This document shows positions 23,696 to 35,651 of a stretch of DNA of 64,000 bases, one piece after another. The DNA is from Kalmusia sp. IMI 367209 (taxonomy: Eukaryota > Ascomycota > Dothideomycetes > Pleosporales > Didymosphaeriaceae), in assembly GCA_027946365.1 (NCBI GenBank), contig JAPEUQ010000002.1:2790001-2854000 (forward strand). Direction: 5' to 3'. Positions within the stretch are counted from its first letter, which is position 1. Every line of letters begins with the position of its first letter. Position numbers and translations under genes: made by a program. The notes below the pieces were generated by a model that saw nothing but the letters and a program-made list of their open reading frames with translations, was not told where the DNA came from and ran no database searches.

Positions 23696-24984
23696 GATTC
23701 GCAGGCATGGAGGAAAACATAGAGTTCCTTGTTAAAGTATGCTCAACATTAGATAGAGTGACCAATAGAGTGCATGAGATAGTACGTTAGTACAAGCCGC
23801 AATGGTCGCGAAGTGTTTGCTTGACATCTGATTTCACTATCTGTTCTATCTGGTGCTAAATTTGAAATGCCAAACCCTGAGTCTATTTTAAGCCACCCGC
23901 AAGCGGTACCATGAGCGTGACTGCTGTTAAAGGTACGGATACACGAAGTACACACGTCAGCTAAAGTCTGGATCTGCTAATACTTGGATGTTCGTGCCAA
24001 AGCATGAGACGATGAAGGTCATTCGAATGAGTATGAAAGCGAGTAACATAATGAACTAGACATGTCGGGCCTCAGTGAGGCTTTGCTGCGAGTTCCGAAT
24101 GCTGCTAGTACTCATAGCCATGGAAATGAATTCGCTGCACCATTTTGAAAGGCTCTCAGCCTTGAGGCGCAAGGCCTTAAAGTCTGTTAGCAGCCGGACA
24201 GCGATCACTTTCGAACGTTCCGAACGTTCCGAACGTTGGCACGTAGATGGATGATGCTTCAGGGATGATAGTACTTCGAAAAAGTAGCAGTGCTGTGCAT
24301 ACATGACTGTCGATGTTAAGTTATATCACCAATTGAATGACAACTTACCCACCTGTTGCCAATCTTTTGTCGAAAAGATTTTCCCGGTGTGTAGAATGTT
24401 GCTCCATCATACCAGCTACAACGAGACAATTTCCAATCGACCTACTGATGGCCATTTAGAGCCATCTAATATCGAATATATGAATCCACATCCTCCATAG
24501 TTTGCTGTGGGCTTCTTAGCTTGCGGCGTGCAGCCGAGTGACGCAGACCGTATGCCAGTGTTCGACTCAACTTTCAAGTGGGTCAGTCGAATAAATATTT
24601 CTCAATCCAAGGCAACGAGATCCGAATGATCATATTTTTGTTGCTGCAACGTTACGGATTTGCTACACTTGTTTGTGTACATGGGAAACCCATGGCCTTA
24701 GAAGGAAATCGTCGTTCTTCTGGTGGATACTCCAGTGAAATTGCATCTGGAAATACGAAGCTTCTGTCGACAGCTGACAACTACACTTAACAACGATATT
24801 AATTTAAAATTAGGTCTTCCGAATTTATGAGCTTCATATTCCTGTGAGGCGAAAGGGCATGCTAAGACTTTGCGGCGCATATATACTAACGCATAGGAAG
24901 GATCTAAGGACCATTGAAGCCCATAGGAGTGACTTCAATCAATGTCGTAGCCCAATGCTTGCATTTCGCAACCCCGAACTACTC
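23696..24984. other. Intergenic, no supported gene
   Basis: About 1.3 kb of increasingly AT-rich sequence. A triple 9-mer, ccgaacgtt, occurs at about 24212-24237. Short frames lack protein character. The right end runs into the RIP-decayed relic. Confidence 0.45.
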
Positions 24985-25480
24985 AACTCAACCCCCATTT
25001 ATCACGGTAGTGCTTCTCTGAATTCATTAAGCGCTCTAAACCAACGATCCAACCATTTCCTCCAATATCTCTACGGTTCATTAAGTACCTTATCAAAGTC
25101 CGAAGATTGTAATAATAAGGTATAGGTAGTGTTGTAACCTAATTAAACTTCTAGTATTAAGTAATATCTACTACTATACTATGAGTAGAATTAAGCGCTT
25201 CCTAAGATTTAAATTTAAATTAATGAGGAAATAGTAGTAAAGTGTTTTTAAAAGTTAGTAGTCAATTTATATATAGAGCTAGGTAGGTTATATACCTAAT
25301 AAGGAGAGTAATAATAGAGGATAGTAAATTAGATTTATTTTATATTTTTTTTACTATTATATAACACTATATTAGGAATAATTAGATATTTTTATTAAAT
25401 TCTATAATACTAGACAGTATTGTTTAGTTGTATTTTAGAAACGAGCTGTTTAGGCGCAGAGTCTGATGGAGTAGGGAAAT
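24985..25480 (-). pseudogene. RIP-decayed 3' part of a Zn2Cys6 transcription factor gene
   Basis: This very AT-rich segment aligns end to end with about 35655-36176, which is the last exon, the intron and the 3' part of exon 1 of the intact transcription factor gene. Conserved anchors include acccccattta at the left, cgaagattgta in the middle and tagaaacgagctgtt at the right. Between them nearly every difference is C-to-T or G-to-A, on both strands. The relic faces the same way as the source. No coding capacity remains. It ends about 13 bp from the ankyrin gene's stop codon. Confidence 0.88.
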
Positions 25481-25492
25481 TCCAGATCCTTC

Positions 25493-27615
25493 TTACCACT
25501 TTTTTAGACTCTGATTTGTTATCATAAAGAGAATGAATAATATAGTAATGCATATTTTGACAATGAATCGTGATTTCCCATTTTGGTGGTATCGTCGCTG
25601 CTCCGAATCTTCGCTGACCTCTGTCTTTGCACATGCCTTGGCAACTTCACCTGGGTGATGAGATTGCAAGAATTCGACGACCGACGCTGATCCATGAACC
25701 TGAGCGAGCTGAAATGGCGTACGTCCATTAATGTCTCGACAGTCCAATTGGTTGATTCCTAGGTCCAAGAGATACTTTACAGCCTGAACATTGTCCCTCA
25801 TCGCAGCATGATGAAGAACAGTACGGTCATTTTTATCTCTATGTTGAATGTCGAATTGTTTGCGTTGTATCAAGTAATCAATGAGATGAAAGCGACTACT
25901 AGCAGTTGCATAGTGTAATAAGGTACGCCCTGTATAGTCCGGCCCCGCCATTTTTGAGGCCTGTGGTAAAGATAAGAGGTAATGAATGAGGCGAACATTG
26001 CCCCTCTCCACGGCAAAGTGGAGCATCGATTTTCCGTGAATATCTACCACATCGAAAGGGGAGTAGGACTTTGCACTTGCAAAAGATTGGTACGTAACGT
26101 CCCCCGGTAGTGATTTGCTGGTCCAGGAAGCCCAATGCGCAGCTGTCATGCCTCGGCTGTCCTGCGAAGACGCATCTATATCTTCTTTATGATAACGAAT
26201 GACTTGGCTGATGGCTTCATTGAAGAAGCTGTGAAGAGGCGTACGTCCATCTTTGTCTTCTCTACAGATATCTGCGCCACAGCGTAGGAGCCTTCTAGCA
26301 CATTCATAATCTTTTCCGATTCTCAAAGATATGTGAAGCGGTGTTCTAGGGAAATATTAGATATTGAAGATATGAAGCTAGGTTGTTACGGACTCGCCAC
26401 TGTTATTGGTTGCATTGATGTCAGCTCCTTCATCAACAAGCATGTTGATTATGTCTCGTTGGTTGTGTCCAGCGGCAAGCTATGATGGTTAATACAGGGG
26501 ATACGTCTTAACTCTATAAACATACATGCAGTAGCGTGTCACCATTGCTCGTAATATCGGTAATGCCCAATGTCCGTGAAGAGAGCTTCTGTATAATGTA
26601 GTTCAGATCTCCTCTCTGAATTGCCATATGGTGTGGACCACCGAAGGTGAAGAGCCTCGCCCAACGAACGCTGAATCGTAAGTTAAGTTTGAGAGACTGG
26701 ACTACGTCGTACGATGCAAATACAACAAGCGAGATTCTACCACGCATGAAGCGAGAAGACTGGGCTGTAATTGCTAAGCCGTATCCTTCGGAGGGTAGAA
26801 GTGCCTTGTATGTCTCACGTCCTGCTGGTGACCATTGCCGTGAGATGAGTGATCCACCATTACAGCTGGCAACCAATGCTCCTAGATGTATTGCGGTCCA
26901 GTGTCGGGGAGAAATGCCGACTGGTTCCACGCACGTTGATAAGTATTGTGCAAATCCACTGGACATCGCCATTATATTCCGCTCAGATTGCCCGTTGACA
27001 TTTAATAATTCCGGCAGTTTCGGGACTGATCGTATTAGCGTAGTATGAGATCTCTCAGCTAGCACAGGTGGGCAATGTATAGGTTGTTGTGTCAATGATA
27101 TGAGAGCATTCACGTTTTGATCGATGCGGGTTGACAAAGCCCTAGATGAAGCTTTTAGTGATATACATTATTCTTTGATTTGACATGACTCACATTTGAG
27201 CCACCGTTGCTACGTGGGTCATGATCATCGACCAGTGATCCGCGGATTGAAGGAATTTGTTCATCTTTCTGTCGAACAGTAACCATTTCCAACTTTCCTG
27301 CAGTCTTTGCCTTCGACCTCGACCCAAAGAGTTCAACTTCTGTTCGATCTTCAACTTCAGTGAAGTCACTTCATGTTCAAACCGCTCTATCTCTTTGTAC
27401 AACCGGGTGTCAACTTCGAATTCCTGTGGTAGCTTGTCGTAGGAATGTATTAATTGTTTAATAGTCAAATTGAGGCTCTGTAGTTTCGCCGCTTGAGAAT
27501 GGATGTCATTTGGAGCCTCGGAGAGGTCGAGGTATAGATTGTGTAGGTACTTGCACGAACCTCCCGCTGCAGCAAGCAACGTGAGCATGCTAGCACAAGC
27601 TCCAACGGGTTCCAT
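25493..27615 (-). CDS. Ankyrin-repeat protein with STAND-type fungal N-terminal domain
   Basis: Four exons, 27194-27615, 26526-27141, 26394-26479 and 25493-26345 (introns 52, 46 and 48 nt), give 658 aa in one frame. The first ~140 residues start MEPVGACASMLTLLAAAGGS and continue as helical sequence with a LKIEQKLNSLGRGRRQRL stretch. This resembles the N-terminal domain found on many fungal STAND/ankyrin proteins (PF17111 type). Ankyrin repeats fill about residues 290-600, for example GDTLLHLAAGH, TPLHISL, GKSMLHFAVERGN, GRTLLHYATASS and DRTVLHHAAMRDN. The C-terminus holds one hydrophobic segment (IVKICITILFILFMI) followed by a short basic tail, so the protein may be tail-anchored. No NTPase domain is present. 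A role in recognition or signalling is inferred from the architecture only. Confidence 0.85.
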
Positions 27616-28152
27616 TTTTAGTGCAAGTTTGTGTGCACAAAATTATGATTGAGGTAGCTGTGGAGAGCAGTACAGTATCATGCAAAGCAGCGCGTTAGGC
27701 TGATAGATTTTGATGTTGCCTTGGGACAAAATCATTACGATACGAGGCAGATGGCGACTCAAGAAAAAAAAAATACTTGCCTGGGCGGATTCGCATGTAA
27801 CCGGCTCTCGCATGGTCCTCCTCTGAGTCTTTCTATTTGCCTAGAAAAAGGCGAAAGTGTGATAAGGCTCAAAGTGCTGTAAAATTCGGAGCGCACGGTG
27901 AGGCGGCGTAAGGCTGCTCACAAAATAGAAGGCAGCTCGCAAGGCTATCTTGGAATGGTCCATCATGTGTGACGTGGCAGCTCGATATATAAAATCCGGT
28001 TCGACATGAAGCCAATGGCTCAACGGACAATCAGCTCTACACGTTTCGAAATCCTCTTTGGGTGACTTGCCACAGCTGCATAGTGAGTACATCCACCTCT
28101 GTCGAATTCTTGGCACGCTTACTTACGTTCTTTGTGGAAAACTAGTAACATT
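27616..28152. other. Divergent promoter region
   Basis: About 540 bp between the minus-strand ankyrin gene and the plus-strand small gene. Contains an A-run at about 27762-27772. A minus-strand frame at 27841-28116 has no recognisable feature. Confidence 0.45.
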
Positions 28153-28396
28153 ATGAGTGCGACATATAGCATCGGCGAGAAGGTCGAAATCTACCTTGAG
28201 CGTATGCGCCCGTAGTCCATGTTGTTTACGTTCGTGCGCTCACTCTGGAGGCGAATCAGAAATCTGGCAGAAAGGTACTGTGACCGGCGAAGGCGGAAGC
28301 ACTCCAAGTTCAAAGAGATATGTTGTGGAGAGAGACTGTGCGCCAGGTTACCCTGTAACGGTTGACCAGGGGCATATCAGAAAGATAACATCATGA
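28153..28396 (+). CDS. Small SH3/Tudor-like hypothetical protein
   Basis: Exons 28153-28201 and 28251-28396 (49 nt intron, GTATGC donor, ctctGGAG acceptor) give 64 aa. The pattern YSIGEKVEIYLE, then WQKGTVTGEG, RYVVERDCAPGYPV and DQGHIRKI reads as five short beta strands. A GEKV...G.V.G...Y.V....G....V....IR arrangement is typical of small Tudor/SH3-like barrels, such as the hypervirulence-associated TUDOR domain (PF11160). That match is by pattern only. The gene would be missed without the intron. No signal peptide. Confidence 0.6.
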
Positions 28397-29145
28397 AGTA
28401 TATGTAGCCTAGTCTGGTAACGTGGTGCGGGCGAAGATTGACAAATGATGCACGTAGGATGAAAGTCAACAGTTTAAAATCAATGAAAGGCATGAATTCA
28501 AAGCGGTGTTGAATTTCAACCAAAAACCTGTCCGAGAGGTCAAAACGTTTGCCTGCATGTGATCGTGTGCCACTCGTGTGGCCTTCTTGTGCACTCATAC
28601 TCTCTTATCTTCATGGTCCCGGCCTTCAAACTGGTTGAGGTGAGCGTGCTTGTTCCCCTCGCGAAGATTTCCATTGATAGGGCTCTTGACTCAACAGCTC
28701 ATCATTCAATGCTAATTTCACAGAGCACCCGTGCCTGGTATCGACTGAACCTATAGCCATGTAGGAGCTCTGCTGCTTGCAATGAACTGTGCAAGCAGAA
28801 TTTTGACAGTGCAGTAGCAGCAAATGAGACGGTCGGCACGCGAGAATGTCCACATTCTTCTGGGTAAAGCGCTCTAGTCCTCTTTTGGAAACCTTCCGGA
28901 CGCGCCAACTCGCGTGCATACTATCACTACACTCCACTCACTTCGCGTAGAAGACGTCCATCCTGTCAGCGTCTGTTCCTTTCTGCTCGCGACCTTCTCT
29001 TGTTATGAACCCATAAGGCATACTGATAGCTTTTCCCAAATACTCGAACGAGCCTCGACCCGCTGGACCTCCTAGCCTGGTGACACCTGTGACACCTGCC
29101 ACCTGCGAGACTTTGGCGCGTCAACAGACTTCCCAAGGGTGTACC
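28397..29145. other. Intergenic, no supported gene
   Basis: About 750 bp. Open frames of 65-103 codons on both strands overlap each other and show no protein-like composition. The right end is presumably the promoter of the next small gene. Confidence 0.4.
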
Positions 29146-29651
29146 ATGCCATCACCCGCAGACGGCGCTGGCGCTGGTGCTGGCGCAGGCGCTGGTGCCC
29201 ACCAGCAGTCGCCCACCGCTCTTCCGTTGCACGAGCCGGTACCCAAGGACGCCTTTGGCGTCTGCTTGTTGCATCCTCCCGCCACGCGTAATCGGTAAAA
29301 TTCCCTAGACACGCAGTCTCCCCTTGCATCATGCCCTCTTTACTAAGTTGTAGGCGGCTGTCACTCCCGAGCAACCCATGCAGCAAAGTCGCGTACTCGG
29401 TAGTCGTTTTTCGCGCTTCGGAACCAACTCCCATTCCGGCCTCGGTTGCTGCTCCTACTACCGCATCGAACTCCGTGGCGACTGTCGCTCCCATCGCTTT
29501 GAAAACTGATCGGAAATTGGAAGAAGGCAAAGGGGACTTGTCAGGTGTTCGCAAGGATCTTACTCCGCAGCCTCTCACGGTCACCGCCATTGACGAGATG
29601 TCCGAGTGGAACGAGGCGAGAAATATCCACGGGGGTGACTCTCTCATTTGA
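29146..29651 (+). CDS. Hypothetical small protein with Gly-Ala repeat
   Basis: Exons 29146-29294 and 29354-29651 (59 nt intron, GTAAAA donor, TACTAAG branch-like site, TTGTAG acceptor) give 148 aa and the sum is a multiple of three. It begins MPSPADGAGAGAGAGAGA, an Ala-Gly run from a GCn/GGn microsatellite, then a Pro-rich part and a middle rich in Ala, Val, Thr and Ser, ending in a charged tail. No domain recognised. The opposite strand carries a longer open frame (29072-29815), but its composition looks antisense. The gene converges on the kinase-NTPase gene. Moderate confidence only. Confidence 0.4.
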
Positions 29652-29845
29652 CGATTGCACGGTTTATGGCGTTTTCGGGTGCATACTTGCGGCATTGGTG
29701 TCATGGCAGCATATATATCCGCGTTGACATCTTCTCTGGATGCGCGAGGAGGGACGTATTCGTACATCAGGGCATAGAGCCCCTTCCGGTCCTTCGTAGA
29801 TACTTTCCTGAGCAAAGTTTAGCTATTGGTTTCAGCATGTCAAAT

Positions 29846-32800
29846 TCATGGGCCCGCATTTGCTCCCCTACCTGGCCACAAGCGTAGGATCGTCAGGCCA
29901 CAAGCGTATCTCCATCGGTTAGATTTAACATGTGCCTCTTCAAGCTGATATGCACACCTTACGGTTGCAGCAGCTTGAGGTCCGAACCTAGTCTTGTATT
30001 TGACCAATAAGCTTTCCAAGGAGGGTATTGCTATATCCAAGTCGCGATTGGTCCTCAGCCTTACGGCATTGACTCTGCACCTCATATCCCACGCTCGCTT
30101 GCAGTCACTACCGTAAGTTTTCTCGGTTTCCGTGAGAACCCTTTCGAAGGTTCGATGGGCACTCTTCAAGCCTTCTTTGCTTCCCAGCCATGTCTCCGCG
30201 TCGGCTATGCTCACCAATATCTCATCATGCTTTTCCCTATCACTGGACCACCTTTTCTGTGCCACTTCGGCTATACGCAGCGCTTTTTTCGCTGTTACCC
30301 AGGACGATACTGCCTCACTTTTCTTTCCCACTGCTTTCTCATACTGTCCTTTTTCAAGGTGAAGTAGTCCTTCTTCCCACTTCTTTCTGATCGCCAGCTT
30401 GCGTAGGGTCTCTCTCCTTTTGTCGCGAAGCCTCACGCTTCGATTGTCCGTGCCAGTGATTCCCGAATTGATTTCCTCAATGTCAATCAGAACCGGTACT
30501 TCTACTCGGTTGCGTCCCTGCTCGATGGTTATGTTGATTCTATCCATGGATCTTAATTCCTCCTCGGCACTGTCCCATTCTTTCAGATAGTAATATACCC
30601 TTGCCAAATCCAGCGATAATTCCCACCGCCGAGTGAGGATCCGGAACCGACTCTCTGGGGTATCTCTCCATAATTCTGCCTTTCTGATCTGCCCCTTGAC
30701 GATGTCTCTAGCATTCTCCCAGGAGGCGCTAGTCGAGGAGCCGGACTCGGCTCTCGGATCACCAAGATATGTCTTCGTCCTCTGCTGATCAAGTCTATAC
30801 CGTATATTGAGCCTTAGTGCACTTTCGTCATCTACAGGTCCCAAGGTCCAGAGTTCATTGAGTGGATAATGCCTATGAGCAAAGTCTAGGACCTCAGCCG
30901 CTACGGCGTAACGATCTTGATCTGACAGGACTCGCGAGAATTCAATGATAGCTTGTATCGCGCGTGGAGCAAACGTGATCGTACTATCTGAGTTGGTAGA
31001 GGGCGTTGAATCAGGTTTAACAAATTCGATAAACCTCTCAAAGTGTGGTAGTAACTCTCTCTGGAGCGTGAACTTGATGGATTTGTCAGCGCCGATTCTC
31101 TTCATGTAATAATTGTAAATCATAGACAGTATCTTGTTAAAGCGTCGCAGAAAGCCATTTCTTCCTTCGTGCTTCGCAATCCAAGCCAATAGCGCAGCCT
31201 GGACGGTCCTATCAATGCTGTACACCTCAGACGGGCCGTTGCTTCTGTGGATAAGACAAGAATTTTGTAGCGTGCCAAGTGCTTCGGTAAGCAACTGGAA
31301 CTCATTCTCTTCCCATTCCACACTTAACAATTCGAGATTTGCACCTTCCTGACCGAACATGGCAAGTATGAATAATTTTTGGATCTGATCTGGCCATATC
31401 CCGTCGGGATGCAGGGGCTCTTCAAGGTGATGTTTCAGGAGATATCCCACAATGTCTGGGCTGAAATCGTTGACTGCTTGGAACCCATCCTGTCTAATTT
31501 TCTCTAGTAAAACGTTGGGCGAGACGTTCTTTTTGCTCATATAATGCCCCGCTTCTTTGATTAACTTTGGAAGAGTTAGGTGTTCCAATAACTCTTTAAC
31601 GTCATTGTCAACTAAAGAGAACAATGACGTGTTGATGAAGTGATTGTAGATCCGTAAGCGATCATCAAGACTTGGAGGTGTCAACAGCAGGCACTTGTGT
31701 TCGTTATAGCCAAAGATATCAGTCCCGCAGCTCCGATTCCTAGTCGTGATTAAAATTTGACCGTAGAGCTGAAGCATCTTGAGATCGAGCAGACGCCGAT
31801 GGCTATTGGAATCCTCCGTGCTTTCTGGTTGAATGCGGAAGTCGTCCACAACTAGAATCCACTGCCCACTATGAGATGCTTTGAGCCAATTCTCAATGTG
31901 TGACACTAGTAGACCTATATCTGTGCTCTTCAGAACGCCATACCGTGCGCCAGTCGCTCTCGCGATCATTGTGTATCCTTCTCGTATAGTGTCGTCGTTC
32001 GTCATGGATACCCAGAAGGTATGTCTCTTGTCTTGCCTGTCTAACTTTGCAAATCGTGAAGCATAGGATAAAGCTATACGAGTCTTGCTAAACAAATGTA
32101 TTAGCATATACTCAGGTATGATGAAGATGATTGATCAAGGCAAGACGTACCCAATACCACCCAGACCATAAAGTACAACAACATTAGTAGAACCAAATCC
32201 CCAAGCCACCTCGTCAAATATTTTCTGGTATCCAAAAAGCGGCTCCTCGGAGGTATTGGGCGGCAAGGTTGATTGCATAGGACCGAGCACACGGCGTCGT
32301 TTTTTTAATTCCTCGGATATCTGTGGCGAACTCTCAAACCACTGCTTTTCCTTCAGTACGAGAAGAAAGTCATTGCTTCGATTCCACCGTCTTGCCCTGA
32401 TGGCCGGAGTCACCTTCATATTCAGGTCGACTGTTCTCGACTCTTGTATGACATCCTTCAACTTCTTTAGAACCTCATCATGCTTGACTCTATCAAGATC
32501 TTTGCGTGAAAAATCACCAAGATCCATTTTCCATTCTTGTGTAGCCTCAAACATATAAACCACCGTCTCCCACGCGCTGATTCTCTCGTCGTAAGGTAAC
32601 AACATCTCTTTGATCACCTTGAGAACCGCTTTAAGCCTCTCGTCCTCCGGCTTCCTCTCTTCCAGTTCTTGAATCCAGTCGAGCACGACATCTTCACAGT
32701 TGTGAAAAGCACCCGGCACGCTGTTAGATTGATCTTCATCTGACAGAGTTCCAAACTGTTGATGTCTTCGTTCTTGGAATGTGGGCAATCCGTCCTTTTC

Positions 32801-34085
32801 CCAGCCATATACAATGACTGTGGCAAGCACAACAAATATGCAACCGAGAGAGTATACGTCGTGTGACCGGCCATGCGTTTGTGTAGTTGGTCTGCCTCCG
32901 TCTCCAAAGAATTCTCGCGGCGCCCAGTATTTTGTCGACGTCCAGCTGTCCGTGCCTGTATCTTGTGATGGTTTTAGGTTTGCGCAACCGAAGTCCGCGA
33001 TCTTCCAAGTCAATTTATTATCTTTACCTTTGAAGAGAAGAATGTTCTGCGGCTTGAGGTCTCGATGATAGCCCACTTGACCGTTGATCTCGCAATGGAT
33101 CCATGAGACACCAGATGCGAGCCCAAGCATAGCATCAGAATATATGTGCCTGCTTAGGACTTCTTTATCGGGAGACACAAGATCTGCCCTCACTGATCTC
33201 AGCCATTTGCCCATATCCGTCTCAGCCCATGGGTATATCATGTACAGACAGTGTTCGGGAGGACTTTGTGGATGGGGTATCTCAAGTCCAGAGATGAAGG
33301 CGCCCAGCAATTCCGTTACGTTTGGATGTACGCGAGCCTGTGAGACGGTGACCTCGTTATAGACACGCTCTCGTTTCGTCTCTTTGTAATCCCCAAGGCA
33401 CACTCGTTTGTACGCGATATTCACCTTCAAGAAGATCACTAAATCAGCGCATGAAGTTCGAACGTAGAAGATTGTCTTTTACCGGGTCAATACTTTCAGT
33501 CCACCTCAAGTACTCTCTTTTCATTGTTGTCCCTAGTACGGCTCCCCAGCCGCCTGTTCCAAGAGAGACGGCCGGTTTATTGAATGGCAGCTTGAAGTGC
33601 TCGAGATCGAAAGTCGGAATACTGCCATCTGAGTAAAGCATAGGTGGAAAGTACCACTGCTTTTGATAAAACTCCTCCGCAAAATCCTCAAATTGAGGGA
33701 ATTCTTTTAGCGCATCTCTGGAGCAGAATGTGCGATATCCAGTATGATCCTTTTCAAACAATCTTCCATCGTTGATTGCAGGCTGGTTGTAGAGGAATTT
33801 CTCGATATCTTTCTGTCGGTCAAGAAGTACGAGTATAGAGTAGAGTTTCCGGCCATCGCTGTGGATTGTGGATACCAGCCGATGTAGGTCTGGATATGCC
33901 AGCCAGATCCAGACATTATACTCCTTCTTGATATGCGCTTTGAGATTATCTTCTGTCAAGAGCTCAGCAAGAAAGCCATCGGATACGAAACTTCCATGGT
34001 CTTTCAGACCATTGCTTTGCCCGGTCCTTCGCATCTCGTCTTCCAGTTCCTTCTTCAAGTCCGAGCTCAAATGACGGCGTTCCAT
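29846..34085 (-). CDS. Protein kinase fused to NB-ARC-type STAND NTPase with C-terminal helical repeats
   Basis: Main exons: 33483 up to at least 34085, 32151-33424 and 29846-32087 (introns 58 and 63 nt), about 1370 aa. A ~175-residue helical N-terminal region precedes a complete Ser/Thr kinase domain. Its glycine loop is LGTGGWGAV, the VAIK lysine lies in VNIAYKRV (about K207), then YHRDLKPQN (HRD about 321) and IADFGCANL (DFG about 345), so it should be active. An NTPase follows: P-loop VLYGLGGIGKT (split by the second intron), Walker B WILVVDD, then ILITTRNR matching the NB-ARC RNBS-B arginine. The last ~500 residues are helical and TPR-like (for example LARVYYYLKEWDSAEEEL). Architecture is effector-switch-repeat, as in NLR immune sensors. 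The 5' end is unresolved: the frame stays open to about 34217 after an acceptor-like tttctag, and an upstream exon with ATG at 34356 is possible. Confidence 0.85.
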
Positions 34086-34356
34086 GAACACGGCGATTAG
34101 ATTCTGAAACACGCTCCGGATGATTCTGATAGAACTTGGGCACCCTTGAGAACAAAGCTGTGTTGATGAAAACCGAGCATGGTCCCCAAGCTTATCCGCA
34201 AGGCTGAATCGTAGAAACTAGAAATATAGATATATGACTAGATTTAGCAAGCCAAATTCGACATAAATAGAATCGATAATAATAGTACCTTATAACTTTG
34301 AAGAAAGAAGAGTGTCGAGGTTCGTAAGAGTGCGACTCCACGGCTGATAACAGCAT

Positions 34357-35651
34357 TGACTCAGATCTGGGGGGCAGGGCTGAGTTGGGAGATATAATCG
34401 AAGCTAACTTGACGAGTTCGTTGATGTGTCAGCTCAACATGGGGCGCGTGTCGTAGACCCAAGCTCGGGTACGCCATTGCAGCAAAACCCAGGTCATTTA
34501 CGCCAACTCCGGAGTTAGAGCCTGATCAGTCAATGCGCAACGCCACACCTTTCGAGAAGCCTGACCAACAGCTGTGCCTACAACTTCTGGAGTAACAGGG
34601 GCTGAGGATCTTGCTTACCGTACTTATTGCATGAAACGGGGAGGAATGCCGCATTGACCGCATCATGCAAGACCTATCATGATAGCATATTGAATGAGGC
34701 ACGGTGAACACGATATCCAAACAATGAAATCTGTCAAATGCTGCAGGTCACTCTGCCGCCTGCCTGCCTGCAAGCAATATGCCACGCCGGAAAATTCTAC
34801 CAATGTGTGAGCTTGAATAAGCGAGAAAAGGACCCAATACAGGTTCCATGTGGGCGAGCAAAAGGTCTATTGGTCGGCTTCACACACCCATTCTCAAGAG
34901 CAAAATAAATGCGGGAATAAAACCGGGCTGTTGATCGTGTGTGGCCTCATGCCATAGGATGAAAGAAGCGTGTTGGTCTCAAATCTCTCGTGGGAAGGCA
35001 AACAGGCAAACAGGCAATCACAATCAAGAAGGCTAGTCATTTGCATGTTATGACGGCATACGGTTCTATATGATCGAAGTAATGAGACAGACTAACAATG
35101 TTGTAAATGATCAGGTATTAGCGTATGCTATTTGGTGATTCTATAAACCCTTAGGCACTACGAAACCCATCAATGTCCACCCTCATCTGGTTCCAAATAT
35201 CGATTGCAACATCAAATAAGGCCTATAGAATTTCAGAATGTCGCAACTTTGAGGTGGGGCCAAAGTATTGTTATTTCCAGAAATCATTGAGGCGCAGACA
35301 CGTGGTTGGCCGATGAGTGCGTGCAGGGCAGCTCGATCATCCGCTTGCCCGAATTAAAACCTATTTATCGCACGAATCACGATATGCCAATGTAATAATT
35401 GACTTTACTCTGATTACTTACGTACATTTCGTGTATTCTATCGATGGAAGGTTGTCTCAATATAGATCCCGTAAAATTTATACTTTGTCTGTCACTCTTG
35501 ATACAGAAAATCTTCCTTAGAAATCAATCCGATCTTCTTCAAACGTCACTAGCTACGTCACTAGCTATCATTATTTGAACGTTGGCGAAGCCGGAAATCT
35601 GTTATCAGTTAAAGCTTAATCCGGGGCTACCCGCGCCGCTACAAATCTATA
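34357..35651. other. Intergenic, no supported gene
   Basis: About 1.3 kb between two minus-strand genes. Contains short direct repeats such as ggcaaacaggcaaacaggcaa near 34998 and cgtcactagctacgtcactagct near 35546. No coding signal. The right end holds the 3' region of the transcription factor, which matches the relic at 25 kb from about 35655. Confidence 0.45.

Noticed and set aside
24212..24237. Triple ccgaacgtt repeat resembling a heat shock element
   Set aside because: Spacing is GAA-2-TTC-1-GAA (period 9) instead of the 5 bp phase of HSF sites, and no gene starts nearby.
29072..29815. 247-codon minus-strand open frame as a C-terminal exon of the kinase-NTPase gene
   Set aside because: No donor/acceptor pair gives a convincing join, composition looks antisense, and the plus strand has a spliceable frame.
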